A stretch of 64,000 nucleotides of DNA, from the NCBI GenBank assembly GCA_002340325.1, contig DDLV01000116.1, forward strand, positions 1 through 64,000. Reading direction: 5' to 3'. The translations under genes were made by a program, and so were the position numbers. A model generated the notes under the pieces. It worked only from the letters and a program-made list of their open reading frames with translations. It had not been told where the DNA came from and ran no database searches. The stretch comes from Glaciecola sp. UBA2563. Lineage in GTDB: Bacteria > Pseudomonadota > Gammaproteobacteria > Enterobacterales > Alteromonadaceae. Positions within the stretch are counted from its first letter, which is position 1. The number at the start of each line of letters is the position of its first letter. This document shows, piece by piece, positions 54,105 through 62,675 of this stretch.

Positions 54105-56299
54105 GTGACTCGTTAGGCATTTCCAGGCGATTTTTTCTAAAAGCGGGCTCTGCCGCAGCGATTGTGCTGGCAACAGGTGGTTTTAGGATGGTCGCATATG
54201 CTAATGAAAACGGAGCAGCAAATAGCAGCGCAGATATATTTGCGGGCTGGGTAGAGATAACGCCAGATAACCAAGTGCACATCTTATTTCCATCTACTGA
54301 AATGGGGCAGGGCAGTAATACGGCACTTCCGCAGATACTGGCAGATGAATTAAATGCTGACTGGGAACAAGTCGTTGTTAAGCAGCTAAACGAAGATGAC
54401 AGGCGCTATGGCAACCCAGCGTTTGGCAATATTCTCTACACCGCAGGCAGCTCGGGTGTTTACGCGTATTTTGAACCGCTTAAATTGGCCGGTGCTCACT
54501 TAAGAGAAATGCTTAGACAGCGCGCTGCGAATGAATGGCAAGTTGACGTTGCCAGTGTTACCAGTGAGAACAATCTAATCGTTCACAAAGGGACGAGTAA
54601 GAAAATGTCCTATGGTGACATTATCGCATTGCCCGATTTTGCCAATACCGAATTAACAATACCCGTCACACTCAAACAATCCGCCGACTACACGCTTATC
54701 GGTAAGCCGGTACCCCGCATGGATATTCCCGATAAAACAACCGGTAAAGCGATGTTCGCAATAGATGTACGCGTGCCGAATATGCTTTATGCGCAGGTAG
54801 TGAGAAGTCCTGTTGAAGGTGAAACCGTTGCCTCAATAAACGACGCAAAAGCGAAAGCTGTAAAAGATATTGTGGACGTTGTTGTACTGCCCGATGGCGT
54901 TGCAGTAATTGCTAAAACCATGCATGCCTCTCAAAAAGGCCGAGATTTACTCGATATCACCTGGACAACAACATCGCCTTTTCGAAAGTTCAGCAGCAGC
55001 GACACCCTCGACCAGTATAAAAATGCTGCGCGTAGTGAGCAAACAGGTGCAGATTGGAAAATAGTTGGTGATGTTAAATCAGTTCTGAATCAATCGACGC
55101 GAAAAATCGATGCAATGTATACATCAGACTATGCCTACCATGCGCAGCTAGAGCCAATGGCCTGTGTTGCCAGCGTTGACGAAGATGGTAAAGGCGCAGA
55201 GATTTGGGTGGGCACACAAACACAAAGCTGGACAACGCACACAGCAAAAACAGTGTTAAACACAACACAAGATCGAATCAAATTGAATATGATGCAAATG
55301 GGCGGCGGATTTGGGCGACGCACTGAGCTGATGCAGAACTATGTGCGCGATGCCTTGCTATGCTCAAAAACAGCGAAAAAGCCGGTAAAAGTCGTTTGGT
55401 CTCGCACTGACGACATTAAGCACGGCGCTTTTCGCCCCGCTGCTGCGCAATACATGCAAGCAGGGTTTAATAAAGAAAATGCAATGACAGGGTTTTATCA
55501 TCGCGTCGCTACACCATCGGTGATCGAGTACTTTAACCCGATTCGCTGGGCACAAGTGAAACCCAATGACATTATTTCAATGCGAGGTGCTGAGAGTAAA
55601 TTCTACACCATTGATAATTTTATGGCCGAGCACATAGTTACCGAACGTCATGCGAGGGTGTTACCTTGGCGAGGTATTGGCGCTGCTTACACTAGCTTTG
55701 CATCAGAAGCGTTTGTTGATGAAGTCGCAGCGAGTGCTAATCAAACGCCGTATGATTTTAGAATGGAACTTTTAAAAGATAACCCTAGTGGCAAAGCGCT
55801 ATTGGAAAAAGTCTCAGACATGGCTGCAAAAACTCCATTAACCGATGGTCGCGGGCGCGGCATTGCATTTGCTGGATATGGGGATACGCAGTCGGCAGGT
55901 ATTGTTGAAATTTCCCTGAATGAGTCCTCAGGCGCAATCAATGTTCACCACGTGTGGATTGCTGTGGATGCAGGTAAAATCATCTCGCCTGATAACGCAC
56001 ATAACCAGATAGAAGGCGGTGTTTTATGGGGAGTAAGTGCTGCATTGTATGAGCGAATTACCATAACAAACGGTGAAGTCGATCAGGATAACTTCTTTAA
56101 CTACCCGATACTGCGACAAAATGCTGCGCCAAACATTGATGTTTTCATCGCGCAGAACGAAGAAAAACCAAAACAAGTTGGAGAAGCAGGCAATCCTATG
56201 GTTGCGCCTGCCATTGCAAATGCGTTTTTTAACCTAACTGGAAAGCGCATAAGGCATCTACCGTTTACTTCGGACCATGTGAAAGTAGCGTTAGGCTAG
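54101..56299 (+). CDS. Molybdenum hydroxylase large subunit (IorB-like), Tat-exported
   Basis: A 732-residue molybdopterin-binding subunit. From ATG 54101 (AAGGAGA upstream) the N-terminus has a twin-arginine signal, SRRFFLKAGSAAAIVLATGG, so the enzyme is folded in the cytoplasm and exported. The family motifs FPSTEMGQGSNTALPQILADE, QMGGGFGRRTELMQNY, RGIGAAYTSFASEAFVDE and the C-terminal KQVGEAGNPMVAPAIANA (with the catalytic Glu in GEAG) are present. It pairs with the IorA-like protein and probably oxidizes an N-heterocycle or aldehyde in the periplasm. Confidence 0.93.
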   Translation: MSDSLGISRRFFLKAGSAAAIVLATGGFRMVAYANENGAANSSADIFAGWVEITPDNQVHILFPSTEMGQGSNTALPQILADELNADWEQVVVKQLNEDDRRYGNPAFGNILYTAGSSGVYAYFEPLKLAGAHLREMLRQRAANEWQVDVASVTSENNLIVHKGTSKKMSYGDIIALPDFANTELTIPVTLKQSADYTLIGKPVPRMDIPDKTTGKAMFAIDVRVPNMLYAQVVRSPVEGETVASINDAKAKAVKDIVDVVVLPDGVAVIAKTMHASQKGRDLLDITWTTTSPFRKFSSSDTLDQYKNAARSEQTGADWKIVGDVKSVLNQSTRKIDAMYTSDYAYHAQLEPMACVASVDEDGKGAEIWVGTQTQSWTTHTAKTVLNTTQDRIKLNMMQMGGGFGRRTELMQNYVRDALLCSKTAKKPVKVVWSRTDDIKHGAFRPAAAQYMQAGFNKENAMTGFYHRVATPSVIEYFNPIRWAQVKPNDIISMRGAESKFYTIDNFMAEHIVTERHARVLPWRGIGAAYTSFASEAFVDEVAASANQTPYDFRMELLKDNPSGKALLEKVSDMAAKTPLTDGRGRGIAFAGYGDTQSAGIVEISLNESSGAINVHHVWIAVDAGKIISPDNAHNQIEGGVLWGVSAALYERITITNGEVDQDNFFNYPILRQNAAPNIDVFIAQNEEKPKQVGEAGNPMVAPAIANAFFNLTGKRIRHLPFTSDHVKVALG

Positions 56300-56346
56300 C
56301 TACTCTCTGATATTGTGTTAAACGGCGTAAGTGACAGCTTTCAGAG

Positions 56347-56379
56347 TTTTAATGTTATTTTAATGTTAAGTTAAGTTTC
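56347..56379. promoter_or_regulatory. Perfect 11-bp tandem repeat, likely response-regulator box
   Basis: TTTTAATGTTA occurs at 56347-56357 and again at 56358-56368, followed by a partly matching AGTTAAGTTTC (56369-56379; 6 of 11). Direct repeats in an 11-bp register are the standard binding geometry of OmpR/PhoB-type regulators. The array lies about 70-105 bases upstream of the first gene of an operon that ends in an OmpR-type regulator, so it probably is its autoregulatory site. Confidence 0.7.
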
Positions 56380-56451
56380 TATTAAGACTACTCAACTACT
56401 CTAATTATGTCGTCATAAGACACTAATAAAAGACAAATATTGGAGATAGAC

Positions 56452-56985
56452 ATGAAAAAACAAATTATAGGTACAGCAGTCATCAGTGCATTATTGGCAT
56501 CAACGGCAGTTTACGCAGCGACTAGCTCATCAGTTGTCTCAGCTATCACAGCAGAAGAAGTAGAAAAAGCTCAAATGGCATGGGGTAACGGCATTGTAAA
56601 AATCGGTAAAGCAGAAGATCCTCGTGAAGCAGCGATAAGCCACATTGATAAGTTCTATGCATTTGGTTCAAGTGACGTATTGTTCAAGCCAACCTTGGCA
56701 GCAGAAGACCAGTTCAGAGGTGATGAAAAAGAAGCGCTTTCATACTTCATCGGCCAAGATATGGAAGAGGATAAAGGCTTCGCATTAGCGCCTTACACCA
56801 ACGTTCGCTGGGAAAACGAAGGTATCATTGTTGACGGTGATTCAGCAATGGCGATGGGGAACTACTTCTTCACTACAACAGAAGGTAATGAAGTTAAAGT
56901 AGAATACACCTTTGGCTACATGAAAGATGAAGATGGCAACGTGAAAATTAACCTTCATCATTCGTCGCTTCCTTATAGCGGTTAA
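56452..56985 (+). CDS. Periplasmic NTF2/SnoaL-like protein
   Basis: A 177-residue secreted protein from ATG 56452 (GGAGA upstream; signal peptide about 1-23, TAVYA cut). The body (ITAEEVEKAQMAWGNGIVKIGKAEDPREAAISHIDKFYAF ... DSAMAMGNYFFTTTEGNEVKVEYTFGYMKDEDGNVKINLHHSSLPY) has the alpha+beta layout and the C-terminal HHSS motif of SnoaL/NTF2-like proteins. Some relatives carry the misleading name phosphoribosyl-AMP cyclohydrolase; nothing here supports that. It is the first gene of the five-gene operon behind the tandem repeat. Confidence 0.75.
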   Translation: MKKQIIGTAVISALLASTAVYAATSSSVVSAITAEEVEKAQMAWGNGIVKIGKAEDPREAAISHIDKFYAFGSSDVLFKPTLAAEDQFRGDEKEALSYFIGQDMEEDKGFALAPYTNVRWENEGIIVDGDSAMAMGNYFFTTTEGNEVKVEYTFGYMKDEDGNVKINLHHSSLPYSG

Positions 56986-57014
56986 AACAAGCTGATTTAC
57001 AAGGAAAAAATAAT

Positions 57015-57455
57015 ATGAAATTGAACAAGGTAATATTCGCAATCTCAGCAAGTGTATTAGCGTTAGGAAGTAGCTCGGTATTCGCATCATCAATAGACGA
57101 CGATATCGCTAAACCAGCCCAAGGAAAAGCGCTAGTATATGTTGTACATACTGACAGGTTTGATGCAGGTAATTCAGTTGCCATGGTCATCAACGGCGAT
57201 TACATGGGGCATATGACGGCAGGTAGCTATGCGAAAAAGGAAGTTGAGCCAGGTACTGTTGAGTTGCTTAGTCGAGGTGAAAACAGAAGCTCACTTAATT
57301 TCGTCGCTAAACCAAATGAAACCTACTACATCAAAAAAGTTGTACGTCCTGGTGAGTTTCAATCAAGATCATATTTGATCATGGCTGATAAGGCTGAAGA
57401 GGAAATAGCTCAAAACCAGATCATGCAAGGAAATCAAGTAATCTCTGGTTCCTAA
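57015..57455 (+). CDS. DUF2846-like secreted protein
   Basis: A 146-residue secreted protein (signal peptide about 1-24, VFAS cut). The domain KALVYVVHTDRFDAGNSVAMVINGDYMGHMTAGSYAKKEVEPGTVELLSRGENRS resembles the DUF2846 fold, a small beta-sandwich of unknown role found in envelope lipoproteins. The C-terminal tail is glutamine/asparagine rich. AAGGAAAAA precedes the ATG. It is the second gene of the operon. Confidence 0.7.
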   Translation: MKLNKVIFAISASVLALGSSSVFASSIDDDIAKPAQGKALVYVVHTDRFDAGNSVAMVINGDYMGHMTAGSYAKKEVEPGTVELLSRGENRSSLNFVAKPNETYYIKKVVRPGEFQSRSYLIMADKAEEEIAQNQIMQGNQVISGS

Positions 57456-57499
57456 ACCAGAACTTGCACTAGGTAGGATATAGGTCTATATCCTACCTA
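57445..57499. repeat. Two adjacent hairpins after the DUF2846 gene
   Basis: CTGGTT...AACCAG (57445-57460) spans the stop codon, and a perfect 14-bp stem (57470-57483 with 57486-57499, TAGGTAGGATATAG and complement) follows with a 2-base tip. No T run follows, so it is unlikely to be a simple terminator. It may stabilise the upstream mRNA or reduce expression of the downstream barrel and kinase genes. Confidence 0.75.
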
Positions 57500-57524
57500 T
57501 CACCGAAGTAAATTCCCCATAATC

Positions 57525-58256
57525 ATGAACATGAACAAGCCCAGTATTTTTCTGTTTTCCCTGCTGTTTTTCGTTATCGAGAATTCTATGGCGAGCACAT
57601 CTGGTGTCCATGGTCCTAACGTCAATCACGATGACCGAAGTATGCAGCTCAGATATGCACTTTCCCCCGCAGATCAATCAATTCAAGACGATAACTTGGC
57701 ATATCGGTTTCACTACCAACATGCTATCAATGGTAAATGGCGTCTTCGAGGAATTGTGCAGTATAGAGATAGAGGTGATTTCGAATATGATTATTTGCGT
57801 GCCGAAGCGCTCTACAACTTCAGAAAAAGAGACGCTGATGGCAACTGGTCAAGTGGTGTTCGATTTGACATTAGAACAAGAAGAGGTGACAGACCCGAGA
57901 TGTTCTCCATTAACTGGTCGAATCAGTGGGACCTTACAAATGATTGGCGCGTAAGAGGGATTATCAAGTTAGATCGTGAGTTTGGAAGTGAGAGTGCAGC
58001 ATCAGGAGTATTGTTCGAAACGCGCTCAAGTGTTTCGACTAGGTTAGACAATGGGCTTCGATTAGGCCTTGAAATGTTTAATGAATTTGGTCAACTCAAT
58101 GATTTCGACAGGTCAAATGAGCAAGTACACCTTCTAGGCCCAATGGTAGGTGGAAGATTTTCCGAAAGACTCAAATGGGAAGCAAGAGTGCTCGCGGGCT
58201 TAACATCAGCTTCGAGAGACCATAACTGGGGTTTTCGCGTAAATTATGCATTTTGA
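57525..58256 (+). CDS. Outer-membrane beta-barrel protein
   Basis: A 243-residue protein with a signal peptide (about 1-23) and alternating-strand sequence (RFHYQHAINGKWRLRGIVQYRDRGDFEYDYLRAEALYNF ... WEARVLAGLTSASRDHNWGFRVNYAF) ending in a terminal Phe, the C-terminal signature of outer-membrane barrels. I estimate 10-12 strands. The family is not known to me. It lies between the two small secreted proteins and the kinase, so it may be a target or a sensor input of that system. Confidence 0.75.
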   Translation: MNMNKPSIFLFSLLFFVIENSMASTSGVHGPNVNHDDRSMQLRYALSPADQSIQDDNLAYRFHYQHAINGKWRLRGIVQYRDRGDFEYDYLRAEALYNFRKRDADGNWSSGVRFDIRTRRGDRPEMFSINWSNQWDLTNDWRVRGIIKLDREFGSESAASGVLFETRSSVSTRLDNGLRLGLEMFNEFGQLNDFDRSNEQVHLLGPMVGGRFSERLKWEARVLAGLTSASRDHNWGFRVNYAF

Positions 58257-58296
58257 ACTACAGTTGTATTATACCTGTTCGAGTTAAAAAGGAAAA

Positions 58297-59832
58297 ATGT
58301 ACAAGCAGAAACTTATCTTATTTGGCTTGATCACTAGTGTTGTGCTTTTTTTTACGCTAGGTTCTCTATTATTTATTGCTAACAAGATTGAGCTAAAGAG
58401 TGAAAAAAATATATCTGCTCAATCTCTTCTGTTTGAATATACAGAGCTTTCCAACACATCCTATCGCTTTTTTAAACAGCTCACAGATGAAAAAATTTTC
58501 AGCGAAGATGCAAACCAGGCAGAGATAAGAAACAAGCGCCAGTTCATCAATGAGAGTTTGTCAATCATCAAACAGATAGAGGAGTCACAGCAATCTATCG
58601 ACCCTAGACTTATTCAGTACCAAGAACAAATATCATTAAAGATTATGGATATCGATGAGCAGTTCCAGCTTGTTTCAATGGAGCTAAACGAAACTCAAAA
58701 CAAGGCACGTCTCATCAACATACTCGAGGTCATGATTGATCAGGAATTTCGAGAAATCATTGATGCAGCGATAAAACAGCAGCGAACATTTGTATCTCTT
58801 TCAAATGCAGATATCATCAATTTAAACGACAATATTGTGTTGTTTGCATACGTTCTTCTTTTTTTATGTGCTCCGTATATCATCATCAGCTGCATACGCT
58901 TATTCTTTTCATTTTATGAACCCATTGTTGCAATAAAAGAAGGAACAACAAGCATATTAAATGGGAACTACGAACATCCCATTACTGAGAAGTTAGACAG
59001 CGAATTCTTGAGTGTTGCACAACTCATTAATGAGCTTGCCAAGCGCTTACACATCAGAGAGCAAGAGATAGAACAAAACCACGAACGCTTAGAAGAAACG
59101 GTAAGATCGCGCACCATTCAGCTCGAAAACGCAAATGAAAAGTTACAACATGCAGACGCGGAACGAAAAAAATTCCTCGCTGATATTTCACATGAGTTAC
59201 GCACGCCTTTGACGATCATTAGGGGAGAGGCGCAGGTATCACTTCGCTTAAAAGAAGCCAACATAAACGATCTAAATGCATCACTTAACGTTATTTTGTC
59301 TCAATCAGTTGCATTGAGTCAGCTGGTCGATGATTTATTACTATTGAGCCGTGCTGAAAATGATGGTTTAACGATGTCATTCATCTCTTTTGATTTGTTG
59401 GACTGCGTGCAGGAAGAAATATCAATTTGGCAGCGCAAAGTCAAAACACGCGTTTTTAATTTTGATTTAAAGGAGTTGAGCGATACTAGTGTTATCGCCG
59501 ATAGAAGTCGAATACAGCAAGCATTATCGATATTGCTCGATAATGCAAATAAGTATTCTGATAAAGACGGCACAATTGAAGTATCGCTATCAGAAACGCG
59601 AAATGTTTTCGAATTGAAAGTTACCGACTATGGAAAGGGAATAAGTGAGTCAGAGCAAAAACAGATTTTTAATCGCTTTGTAAGATTTCATCGTTATGAA
59701 GATGGGACCGGTATTGGTTTAGCTATTGCAAAAACAATTGTAAATGCCCACCAAGGCACCCTAACGGTGTATTCGAAACCCGGGCAAGGTTCTACATTTA
59801 CCATTAAACTTCCCAAAAGGACAATGGAATGA
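58297..59832 (+). CDS. Two-component sensor histidine kinase
   Basis: A 511-residue kinase. Helices at about 5-27 and 180-210 flank a periplasmic helical sensor region (about 28-180). A HAMP-like segment and coiled coil (about 215-285) precede HisKA (FLADISHELRTPLTIIRGEAQVS) and HATPase_c (SILLDNANKYSDKDG, VTDYGKGISE, GTGIGLAIAKTIV). The AAAAAGG ribosome-binding site fixes the start. It overlaps the response-regulator gene by 4 bases, so the pair is translationally coupled. The signal is unknown. Confidence 0.93.
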   Translation: MYKQKLILFGLITSVVLFFTLGSLLFIANKIELKSEKNISAQSLLFEYTELSNTSYRFFKQLTDEKIFSEDANQAEIRNKRQFINESLSIIKQIEESQQSIDPRLIQYQEQISLKIMDIDEQFQLVSMELNETQNKARLINILEVMIDQEFREIIDAAIKQQRTFVSLSNADIINLNDNIVLFAYVLLFLCAPYIIISCIRLFFSFYEPIVAIKEGTTSILNGNYEHPITEKLDSEFLSVAQLINELAKRLHIREQEIEQNHERLEETVRSRTIQLENANEKLQHADAERKKFLADISHELRTPLTIIRGEAQVSLRLKEANINDLNASLNVILSQSVALSQLVDDLLLLSRAENDGLTMSFISFDLLDCVQEEISIWQRKVKTRVFNFDLKELSDTSVIADRSRIQQALSILLDNANKYSDKDGTIEVSLSETRNVFELKVTDYGKGISESEQKQIFNRFVRFHRYEDGTGIGLAIAKTIVNAHQGTLTVYSKPGQGSTFTIKLPKRTME

Positions 59833-60503
59833 AAGTAATCGTAGCGGATGATGAAAATCAGTTGTTAATGTTTTTAGTGAGAGGGTTGACAGCGGAGGGT
59901 ATCGAATGCAAGCCCGTAAATATCCTGAGTGAACTTATTTCTGAAATTGAAACGTTCCAACCTGACGTTATTGTATTGGATAGAATGTTTGGTTTTGATG
60001 ATAGCCTTTCGATATTACCCAAGATTAAACGGTTCGGTAATCCGATGGTCATTTTACTAACGGCCCTTGATGAAACCGATGATAAGATTGAGGGGTTATT
60101 AAAAGGCGCAGATGACTATCTATGCAAGCCTTTTGATTTTGATGAATTGCTTGCCCGCATCAACGCATTGTTCAGGCGCAAGAATCCAACGCCGGGATTA
60201 TATAATAATCAAACCATATCGATTGGTGATGTAAATATTTTGCTCAATGAAAGGCTTGTTGAAATTAATGAAGAAGAGATCAGCATGTCAAAAATTGAGT
60301 TTGATCTCCTGCATTATTTGGTAAAAAACCAGAACAAAGTCCTCAATCGGGAGCGTATTCTCAGTCGAATATGGCAAATGAACAGCGATCCTCAGACCAA
60401 TATTGTCGACGTTTACATCAGTAAACTGCGCAAAAAGCTTGAACAAAGTGACGTTTTTATTCAGACATTACGCGGCAACGGTTATCGATTGTCGTTGAAG
60501 TGA
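59829..60503 (+). CDS. OmpR-family response regulator
   Basis: A 224-residue regulator. The receiver domain has D7-D8, the phosphoacceptor D51 in VIVLDRMFG, and KPFDFDELLARI; the winged-helix domain (about 125-222) ends with NIVDVYISKLRKKLE and RGNGYRLSLK. It is coupled to the kinase and closes the five-gene operon. Its family binds 11-bp direct repeats, matching the array upstream of the operon. Confidence 0.94.
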   Translation: MKVIVADDENQLLMFLVRGLTAEGIECKPVNILSELISEIETFQPDVIVLDRMFGFDDSLSILPKIKRFGNPMVILLTALDETDDKIEGLLKGADDYLCKPFDFDELLARINALFRRKNPTPGLYNNQTISIGDVNILLNERLVEINEEEISMSKIEFDLLHYLVKNQNKVLNRERILSRIWQMNSDPQTNIVDVYISKLRKKLEQSDVFIQTLRGNGYRLSLK

Positions 60504-60556
60504 TCATTGTTCGCTAGATTGAACTCCTAGATTGTACAAATCAGGCATCTTTGATG

Positions 60557-62539
60557 CTATATCTGCTTATTGGTCAATAACGTCTGAATTTCCGTATTAT
60601 CAATATAAAGTGCTAAATCCAACGCTGTCATTCCATCAGGTGCCTGAATGCTTTTGTCTGCACCATTACTCAAAAAATGTTCAACCATTTTGGTTGATTG
60701 GACATAAACAGCTAGCATTAGAGGTGTCCAACCGTTAGAGGTTTTTTCATTGATGTCGATGCCTTTGCTTAGTAAGCGGTTGACCGCTTCGCCTTGCTGT
60801 TGAATCGCGAGTAAATGTAAGGCACTGAGACCATCAACATTGCTAGCGCGGAGATCAACATTGAACCGGTCAAGGTATTGCAAATAACGACTGCCTTGTT
60901 CCATCATTGCCATATAAGCGATAAGTGCTGTGTTGTCGCCAAATCTTAAAATTTCTCTGTTTACTAGTGAGACATCATTTGAGTTTTGTTCAAATAAATC
61001 AAGCAAATTAATGACGGCAAAAACTTGTTCTTCGTACTGGCAGCCATTTCCTTGACTTAGTGAGCTAAGTTCGCGAACTTCTTTGTTAAGACCATTAATC
61101 TTCATTAGCTCATATGCAAGGTCAAAACGCAAACACAGATTACTCATCGGGTCGTTTTTTATAAGCAATCGATAAACGCCTACAAGTCTGCGATCATTTG
61201 TACTTCTCAATATTTCAAGATATTCTCCCATTCCAATCTTGTATGCTCGCAAATTGGATTTGTTGAGATTATCCAGTGGAATTAAACCTTCGAATATTTC
61301 TATGGCTTGTTCTAACTTTCCTTGCCACGCATAGATCCGAGCATAGTTGATGATATTCCAAACGTTTTGCTCTTTTTCATGTTCAATAGCTAACTTGGCA
61401 TGCACCATTGCGCTCTCAAAATTACCTTTATATGCTTCATCATGTGCCAATATCGCATTTGCCCATTGATCATTAGGATCGATAGCCAACGCCATTTGTA
61501 AAACACTTCTGCGCTTGGGCAGTGATTGATTCATTCCTTCTATGCGCGCGTATGCACGCGCTAACTCAGCATATGCTCGCAGCTCTCGAGTATTTTGTGA
61601 AATTAAGTAATTAGAAATTTTGGCTGCTCTCGCGGCTTTCGCTTTATTGCCACTGTCGTTAAGCCTTATGGCTCTCGCAAGTAAATCCTTTTCCAGGTCG
61701 GCTTTTGATTTTCCGCTAAAACCAATCGCCCTAAACAACGCATCTCTATCACTGTTGTCCAAAACATTTTCAAGTGTGTTATCCGCTATGGGGTTAGTAG
61801 CAACTTGCTGAGAAAGAAAAAGGGATGCCTTGCCAAGTTGAAACTTTTTATTCTCAGTGTTTACTATCTCGATTTTCTCTAGTGAACCACCGGCTTTACT
61901 TACAATATCATAGAGCAAGTGGATATCTTCTATAGCAGTGGTCTCTGCCGCTGATAAAGCAAATTTATCTGCAGAGTTGCCTAACGAATTATAAAACAAT
62001 TCGATGTTAGTAGCGCTGATGCCTAAATTAAACAAGCCTTCAATTATTTTGTTAATGTGAGGAGTGGCTTCGTTAATTGTGAGCTGATTAATTGATTGAA
62101 ATGCATTTTTATTACTTTTGCTGGATATAGAAAAGTGGTCTTCAAGGGACTCCCAAGTAAGCTGAAAAGGAATTGTTACCTTTTCACTAAAATCGCCATT
62201 ATAGAGAGTAAATTCCAAACCATAGGAGTTAAAATTATCGCTCGTTTTTACGCTGGGTCTGGATACGTCTATTAAAACTTGATGCGTTCCCTCCCTTAAA
62301 ACATTGGGACGATAGCCCCTACCGGATTTTGACAACTTGGTTAGCGCAATCACACCAAAATTAGTACTTTTTCCAAGGCTTCCGTCGTATTCAATTTGAG
62401 CAGACAGTACTTTTTGAGAATAGTGGCTTTCTTCGATTGCAATGTTACTCACTTTGATAATAGTGTTTGAAAACGAATATTTAGACAAAAATAAGACACA
62501 AAAAAGCAGAATACTTTTGGATGACATACTTGATAACAT
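60557..62539 (-). CDS. Exported TPR-ankyrin repeat protein
   Basis: A 660-residue protein with a signal peptide (about 1-25, SFSN cut) and, in order, a beta-rich N-terminal domain (about 25-130), a helical middle with TPR-like repeats (about 280-440: ELRAYAELARAYARIEGMN, QWANAILAHDEAYKGNFESAMVHAKLAIE), and three or so ankyrin repeats at the C-terminus (NVDGLSALHLLAIQQQGEAVNRLLSKG, NGWTPLMLAVYVQSTKMVEHFLSNGAD, DGMTALDLALYI). It is probably a periplasmic or surface protein that binds a partner; I recognise no named family. It is convergent with the regulator gene. Confidence 0.8.
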   Translation of the reverse strand: MLSSMSSKSILLFCVLFLSKYSFSNTIIKVSNIAIEESHYSQKVLSAQIEYDGSLGKSTNFGVIALTKLSKSGRGYRPNVLREGTHQVLIDVSRPSVKTSDNFNSYGLEFTLYNGDFSEKVTIPFQLTWESLEDHFSISSKSNKNAFQSINQLTINEATPHINKIIEGLFNLGISATNIELFYNSLGNSADKFALSAAETTAIEDIHLLYDIVSKAGGSLEKIEIVNTENKKFQLGKASLFLSQQVATNPIADNTLENVLDNSDRDALFRAIGFSGKSKADLEKDLLARAIRLNDSGNKAKAARAAKISNYLISQNTRELRAYAELARAYARIEGMNQSLPKRRSVLQMALAIDPNDQWANAILAHDEAYKGNFESAMVHAKLAIEHEKEQNVWNIINYARIYAWQGKLEQAIEIFEGLIPLDNLNKSNLRAYKIGMGEYLEILRSTNDRRLVGVYRLLIKNDPMSNLCLRFDLAYELMKINGLNKEVRELSSLSQGNGCQYEEQVFAVINLLDLFEQNSNDVSLVNREILRFGDNTALIAYMAMMEQGSRYLQYLDRFNVDLRASNVDGLSALHLLAIQQQGEAVNRLLSKGIDINEKTSNGWTPLMLAVYVQSTKMVEHFLSNGADKSIQAPDGMTALDLALYIDNTEIQTLLTNKQI

Positions 62540-62675
62540 TATGTTTTACTTCGGTTAATTAACGTGTCGTTATGAAGTAAAGCGGCGTGCTGTATAATTT
62601 CTTTAATTTCAAAAAATACATACAGCTCAAATTAATATAGTTTTCAATTTTTACTCTTAGATTTACTGTTGAGTG

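Noticed and set aside
56452..56985. Phosphoribosyl-AMP cyclohydrolase
   Set aside because: This name is sometimes attached to similar proteins, but the sequence has a signal peptide and an NTF2-like layout and none of the HisI cysteine/histidine motifs.
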